Positions 4,430 to 7,927 of a stretch of 7,927 nucleotides of DNA are shown here, piece after piece (the stretch's first letter is position 1; each line of letters begins with the position of its first letter). The notes below the pieces were generated by a model, which was not told where the DNA came from, did not search any database, and worked only from the letters and a program-made list of their open reading frames with translations. The DNA comes from Dehalococcoidia bacterium (GTDB taxonomy: Bacteria; Chloroflexota; Dehalococcoidia; GIF9; AB-539-J10): the NCBI GenBank assembly GCA_030603265.1, contig JAUVYD010000062.1:1-7927 (forward strand). Reading direction: 5' to 3'. The translations under genes and the position numbers were made by a program.

Positions 4430-6091
4430 CTATTCCCTGCTGAACACGGCGCCGGTCATCGCCGACGTCACGAGTCGTGAGTATCTCTCCAGGTAGCTGC
4501 CCGGCGCTGCCTTCGATGGCGGACGAGTCCAGGCCGTCTTCCTCCGTGCAAGCTCGGCCTCGTCTACTTCGAGCGTCAGCTTCCCCGAGGGGATGTCGAT
4601 GTCGATGGTGTCTCCCTCCTCCACGAGACCGATTGTACCTCCGGCTGCCGCCTCGGGAGAGACGTGGCCGATGGCCGCGCCGCGCGTCGCGCCGGAGAAG
4701 CGCCCGTCTGTGATGAGGGCGACCGAAGCGCTCAGCCCCATGCCCACGATGGCGGCTGTGGGAGAGAGCATCTCCCGCATGCCCGGCCCGCCCTTCGGGC
4801 CCTCGTAGCGGACGACGATGACGTCGCCCCTCTGGACCTCGCCTTCGTAGATGGCTTTCACTGCGTCTTCCTCCTGGTTGAAGACGCGTGCCGGGCCTCT
4901 GTGCTCCAGCATCTCCGGCAGCACCCCCGCCGCCTTGCAGACCGCGCCGTCGGGAGCGAGGTTGCCGCTGAGCAGGGCGATTCCCCCTGTGGTGGTGTAC
5001 GGGTTGTCCATCGGCCTGATGACAGTCTTGTCTGCCACGCCGGCGTTCTTCACGTTGAATGATACGTTCTCCGAAGTGACGGTGAGGTTGTCGCGGAGCA
5101 AGCCTGCATCCATCAGTTGCCTCATGAGCGCAGTGATTCCGCCTGCGTGGTCGAGGTCTCCCGGGAAGTGAATGCCTGACGGCTTGATGCGGACCAGGTT
5201 CGGCGCGTGAGCCGCAATCTCCCTCACCATGCCCATGTCTATCGTGATGCCGGCCTCATTCGCGATGGCCGGCAGATGCAGCAGTGTGTTCGTCGAGCCG
5301 CCGATGGCCATATCCACCACGAATGCGTTTCGGAAAGCGTCCTCCGTCAGGATGTCACGTGGCCGTATGCCCTTGCGGTACAGCTCCATGACCTTCATTC
5401 CTGTCCGCTTGGCAAGGGCTATCCTGCGTCCGCTGACCGCAAGCGCGGTGCTGCCCGGCAGGCACATGCCGAGTGCCTCCGTAAGGAAGTTCATCGTGTT
5501 CGCGGTCCCCATGATGTTGCATGCGCCACAGCCCGGTAGCGCTCCCTGTTCGAACTCGGCGAGCTGTTCCCGTGTCATCTCGCCCCGCTGCACGAGGCCC
5601 TGCGCCTCGATGAGGTCGGTGTAGCCGACCTCTTTGCCGCAGTACCATCCCGTGGACATGGGGCCACCGCTGACGACGATTGTGGGGATGTTGAGCCGGG
5701 CGGCGGCCATGAGCATGCCCGGAGTTATCTTGTCGCACTCCGTGACCAGCACCATCGCATCGTACGAGTGGCCGTTCACCATGCACTCTATCGAATCGCA
5801 GATGAGCTCGCGGCTGGCGAGCGGGTAGTGCATTCCGTAGTTCCCCTGCGCAATGCCGTCGCACAGGCCTATGGTGCCGAACTCGATGGGCGTGCCGCCT
5901 GCGGCCAGAACTCCCTCCCGCACGGCCTTCGCGATGATATCGAGGTGGATGTGGCCCGGCATCGTCTCGTTCTGCGGATTGACGATGGCCACGAGCGGCC
6001 TGTCCAGTTCCTCCGGCAGGAAGCCCATGGAGTAGTACAGGGCGCGATGTGTGGCTCTCTCGAGTCCTCTGGTGGTGGCATGGCTTCTCAT
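4430..6091 (-). CDS. ilvD: Dihydroxy-acid dehydratase (IlvD/Edd family)
   Basis: This 553-residue iron-sulfur enzyme dehydrates 2,3-dihydroxy acids to 2-keto acids, in valine and isoleucine synthesis in most bacteria. The family motifs are present: NETMPGHIHLD (41-51), TECDKITPGMLMAA (117-130) with cluster Cys119 and Lys121, GCGACNIMGTANTM (187-200) with Cys188 and Cys191, SGNLAPDGAVCK (375-386), GPKGGPGMREML (431-442) and TDGRFSGATRG (461-471). The PGH in place of PCN near residue 45 matches the E. coli IlvD type, which carries a [4Fe-4S] cluster. Plant-type [2Fe-2S] enzymes and sugar-acid dehydratases have Cys there. I start at ATG 6091, with GGGAGG at 6101-6106 and nine nt of spacing; a longer frame reaches 6253 but adds 54 unrelated residues. 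No ilvB, ilvC or leu gene is nearby, and two MFS genes lie upstream. The reaction type is near certain, the exact substrate less so. Confidence 0.93.
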   Translation of the reverse strand: MRSHATTRGLERATHRALYYSMGFLPEELDRPLVAIVNPQNETMPGHIHLDIIAKAVREGVLAAGGTPIEFGTIGLCDGIAQGNYGMHYPLASRELICDSIECMVNGHSYDAMVLVTECDKITPGMLMAAARLNIPTIVVSGGPMSTGWYCGKEVGYTDLIEAQGLVQRGEMTREQLAEFEQGALPGCGACNIMGTANTMNFLTEALGMCLPGSTALAVSGRRIALAKRTGMKVMELYRKGIRPRDILTEDAFRNAFVVDMAIGGSTNTLLHLPAIANEAGITIDMGMVREIAAHAPNLVRIKPSGIHFPGDLDHAGGITALMRQLMDAGLLRDNLTVTSENVSFNVKNAGVADKTVIRPMDNPYTTTGGIALLSGNLAPDGAVCKAAGVLPEMLEHRGPARVFNQEEDAVKAIYEGEVQRGDVIVVRYEGPKGGPGMREMLSPTAAIVGMGLSASVALITDGRFSGATRGAAIGHVSPEAAAGGTIGLVEEGDTIDIDIPSGKLTLEVDEAELARRKTAWTRPPSKAAPGSYLERYSRLVTSAMTGAVFSRE

Positions 6092-6100
6092 GTGGCTGGC

Positions 6101-6106
6101 CCTCCC
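6101..6106 (-). promoter_or_regulatory. RBS that fixes the ilvD start at 6091
   Basis: On the minus strand GGGAGG is followed by 9 nt and then ATG 6091. The encoded MRSHATTRGLERATHRAL matches the usual N-terminus of the family, so the longer frame starting at 6253 is rejected. Confidence 0.7.
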
Positions 6107-6146
6107 TGGGTGCGGCAGGCAATCGGCAGCCGGCCGCCCGGGGGAT

Positions 6147-6175
6147 ACTCTAGAACGTTCGGCGCACGGAGACAA
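6147..6175 (-). promoter_or_regulatory. Candidate sigma-70-type promoter for ilvD
   Basis: On the minus strand TTGTCT (6175-6170) and TAGAGT (6152-6147) are separated by exactly 17 nt. Each matches its consensus at four of six positions. Transcription would start near 6140, leaving a leader of about 50 nt before ATG 6091. If real, ilvD and the hydrolase gene can be expressed apart from the transporter genes. The match is moderate and could be chance. Confidence 0.35.
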
Positions 6176-6210
6176 GAAGGCACATCCTGGCGCGAAGCCG
6201 CGGCCGGGCA

Positions 6211-7491
6211 CTAGCGTTTGACAGGGTTCAGTTTTCGGGGTGCGACGAACCACATCAGGGCCGCCGTGGCCAGGAGAGCCGTGACGAGCATGAGATACGA
6301 CCCGGTGTAGTTCCCTGTTATGTCGTACATGTATCCGGCCAGCCAGGGACTCAAGGTGCCTCCGACCGCGAAGCCAACTATCATCGTTCCGGAGATCTTG
6401 CCGTAGTGCTTCCCATGGAAGAGGTCCGCGAGGGTGGCGTTAAGGACACACGGAATTGAGCCGAAGCTCAGACCGAACCCGGTGGCAATCAGTGGCGCCA
6501 GCCATGACGGTGATGTGTCTTTCATAACAAACAGAAGGGATGTGAAGGCCGTGCATACAAGGCAGGCGGGGATGAAGAAGTACTCCCTGCCAATCCTGTC
6601 CGACAGGGAACCAACCAGGTTCCCGATGGCGAAGCAGATGCCGAAGATGCTGTAGAACGTCGCGGCGGCCATGGGGTCGTAGCCTACTTCGAGGTAGAAG
6701 TACACCTGGTGCGAGATGGCGAGCTGTTCCACGACTCCCATGGAGAACACGAAGATGAGGAAGAGGAACCAGAACTGGCGTGTGCGGGCGGCACTGCGCA
6801 GCGTCCACTCGTTCTTGTGCCACTCGCTCTTCACCTCGTTCTCGGCCTCACGTGCCGAGTCTGCTTGTGCCTGCTCGGGCGTAATGCCGTCCGGGAGCAA
6901 CCCCTTCTCCGCGGGCGTGCGCCTCACGAAGATGATGGAGATGGGCACTATCAGTAACGCGACGAACAGGCCGACGGCGACGTATGCCGTTCGCCAGCCA
7001 AACGATGAGATGACGGACTGTACGACGGATGCGGACACGAGGCTTATGCCGAAGCCGGCCCCGAGGATGCCAAAGGCGAGCGCTCGCCGACGCACGAACC
7101 AGTTGGCTATGAGTGTTGCGACAGGCGCCCAGCCTGCCACGCTCAGCCCGATGGCGGCGACAACTCCGTACAGGATGTAGAACTGCCAGTTCGCCGAGGC
7201 GATACTGCAGAGAACCATCCCGACGCCCATGAGGAGCGCTCCCGCTGCGAGCACGTAACGGGTCCGGAATCGGTCGGCCAGTCCCCCTGCGACAGGGGCG
7301 AACAGCCCGTACACGAGGACGTTGATAGAGAAGATGAGCGCGGTGTCCCCCCTTGTCCAGCCGAACTCATTCACTATGGCCGGGTAGAAGACCGAGAACG
7401 TGTTGCGGCACACGTAGCCGCCGAAAATGGTGAGGAATCCGATTCCAAGAATGACCCAGCCGTAGTAGAGCTTTCGATTCCTCGCCATCAT
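6211..7491 (-). CDS. MFS transporter, MCT/OFA (monocarboxylate / oxalate-formate) type
   Basis: This 426-residue inner-membrane protein is a full-length 12-helix major facilitator. YYGWVIL at 9-15 is the usual opening of the MCT/OFA group. Motif A-like GGLADRFRTR (69-78) lies between helices 2 and 3, and its second-half counterpart GSLSDRIGRE is at 294-303. The loop at about 190-235 is long, polar and acidic, as expected between the two six-helix halves. ADLFHGKHYGKISG (355-368) and GGTLSPWLAGYMYD (377-390) are conserved in the paralogue upstream. Family members move small carboxylates by proton symport or exchange; the substrate here is unknown. Two adjacent ATGs (7491, 7488) compete. AAGG at 7499-7496 is 4 nt from the first and 7 from the second, favouring the second slightly. 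The 119 nt between this gene and ilvD may hold a promoter. Confidence 0.9.
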   Translation of the reverse strand: MMARNRKLYYGWVILGIGFLTIFGGYVCRNTFSVFYPAIVNEFGWTRGDTALIFSINVLVYGLFAPVAGGLADRFRTRYVLAAGALLMGVGMVLCSIASANWQFYILYGVVAAIGLSVAGWAPVATLIANWFVRRRALAFGILGAGFGISLVSASVVQSVISSFGWRTAYVAVGLFVALLIVPISIIFVRRTPAEKGLLPDGITPEQAQADSAREAENEVKSEWHKNEWTLRSAARTRQFWFLFLIFVFSMGVVEQLAISHQVYFYLEVGYDPMAAATFYSIFGICFAIGNLVGSLSDRIGREYFFIPACLVCTAFTSLLFVMKDTSPSWLAPLIATGFGLSFGSIPCVLNATLADLFHGKHYGKISGTMIVGFAVGGTLSPWLAGYMYDITGNYTGSYLMLVTALLATAALMWFVAPRKLNPVKR

Positions 7492-7582
7492 TCAGCCTTG
7501 TTCTGTCTGGAGGGCGGCATATTTGTGCCACCCTGCTTCCTCTGTAAGGAGGGTGATACTTGAACTCCTGGCGGCTGGCAGG
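7492..7582 (-). other. Spacer between the two MFS genes
   Basis: This 91-nt gap contains a 7-bp stem with one G-U pair on the minus strand (7533-7527 with 7519-7513, loop CAAATA). No T-run follows it, so it may be a weak pause or leader structure. No clear promoter is seen, so read-through from the upstream MFS gene is likely. Confidence 0.35.
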
Positions 7583-7927
7583 TCAGTGTCCAATCGGGTT
7601 CAGCTTTCGGGGGGCAACGAACCACATCAGCGCAGCAGTGACGAGCATGCCTGCGATGAGCAATACAAAGGTGCTCTGATAGCTGCCCGTTGTGTCGTAG
7701 AGGTAGCCGGCGAGCCACGGACTCAGCGTACCACCCATGGCAAAACCCATCACCATCATGCCGACTATTCTGCCGTAGTGTTTCCCGTGGAACAGGTCGG
7801 CAACCGTGGCGTAGAAGACGCACGGGGCCGAGCCGAGGCTTAGCCCGAAGACGACGGCGAATGCGACCGGCAGCCATGGTTGAGACGTGTCCGTGACACC
7901 GAACAGCAGCAGGCAGGCACCTGCTGC
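7583..7927 (-). CDS. MFS transporter, C-terminal part, paralogue of its neighbour
   Basis: This is the last 114 residues of an MFS transporter whose start lies beyond the right edge. The frame is open from the edge to TGA at 7583-7585. It aligns without gaps to the end of the neighbouring transporter, with about 66 of 104 residues identical by hand count. Shared blocks include ADLFHGKHYG, GGTLSPWLAGY and the terminal ALMWFVAPRKLNP. This level of identity and the head-to-tail order point to an old tandem gene duplication rather than an assembly repeat. The substrate is probably a related small carboxylate, but differences in the last helices (for example PCVFYATV against PCVLNATL) would allow a different one. 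Confidence 0.88.
   Translation of the reverse strand, partial: AAGACLLLFGVTDTSQPWLPVAFAVVFGLSLGSAPCVFYATVADLFHGKHYGRIVGMMVMGFAMGGTLSPWLAGYLYDTTGSYQSTFVLLIAGMLVTAALMWFVAPRKLNPIGH

Noticed and set aside
4430..6253. 607-residue version of IlvD
   Set aside because: The extra 54 residues are Arg/Pro/Cys-rich, overlap the intergenic region and have no family match. ATG 6091 has an SD and the usual family N-terminus.
7525..7534. T-box-like AGGGTGGCAC on the minus strand before the complete MFS gene
   Set aside because: The 91-nt gap cannot hold a T-box Stem I, the match to the conserved core stops after a few bases, and there is no terminator.
7488..7877. 129-residue minus-strand open frame at the right edge
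   Set aside because: It is the wrong frame. The frame ending at 7583 gives a clean MFS C-terminus matching the neighbouring transporter.

Overview
This is a GC-rich bacterial window. Strong Shine-Dalgarno (SD) sequences, a lipoprotein signal peptide and bacterial gene families support that. No marker gene fixes the lineage. The mix of a Flavodoxin_5-type protein, tandem MCT/OFA-type MFS transporters and a short-helix lipoprotein would fit Chloroflexota (Dehalococcoidia-like), but that is a guess. There is no phage, transposase, CRISPR array, tRNA or rRNA.

Left third (1-2620). A minus-strand lipoprotein gene (85-540) ends in a Cys/Asp/Gly/His-rich tail built on a 12-nt repeat. About 850 nt of apparently non-coding DNA follows, rich in hairpins and diverged direct repeats. 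Next come a plus-strand flavodoxin-fold gene (1388-1948), a structured 300-nt gap, and a small plus-strand membrane protein gene (2249-2620). The left edge (1-88) holds a condensed, degenerate copy of sequence found again at 934-1418, including the first ten codons of the flavodoxin gene. A duplication followed by deletions is the simplest reading.

Middle (2633-3714). An unrecognised multi-spanning membrane protein gene lies on the minus strand, tail to tail with the small membrane protein gene. Its only strong SD is 33 nt upstream of the ATG, and a hairpin between the two could bring them to 5 nt apart. A 278-nt gap with small hairpins follows.

Right half (3715-7927). Four minus-strand genes run in the same direction: the C-terminal end of one MFS transporter (cut by the window edge), a complete paralogous MFS transporter, an IlvD-type dihydroxy-acid dehydratase and a UlaG-like metallo-beta-lactamase-fold hydrolase. 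Gaps of 91, 119 and 46 nt and a plausible promoter before ilvD suggest one or two transcription units. No other branched-chain amino acid gene is visible. The pairing of carboxylate-type transporters with a hydroxy-acid dehydratase could mean uptake and dehydration of an organic acid, or the neighbours may simply be unrelated.

I found no clearly new multi-gene system. The items most worth a second look are the metal-binding-like lipoprotein tail, the flavodoxin relic with its repeat-bounded 51-nt difference, the duplicated non-coding block, the split ribosome binding site and the transporter/dehydratase cluster.
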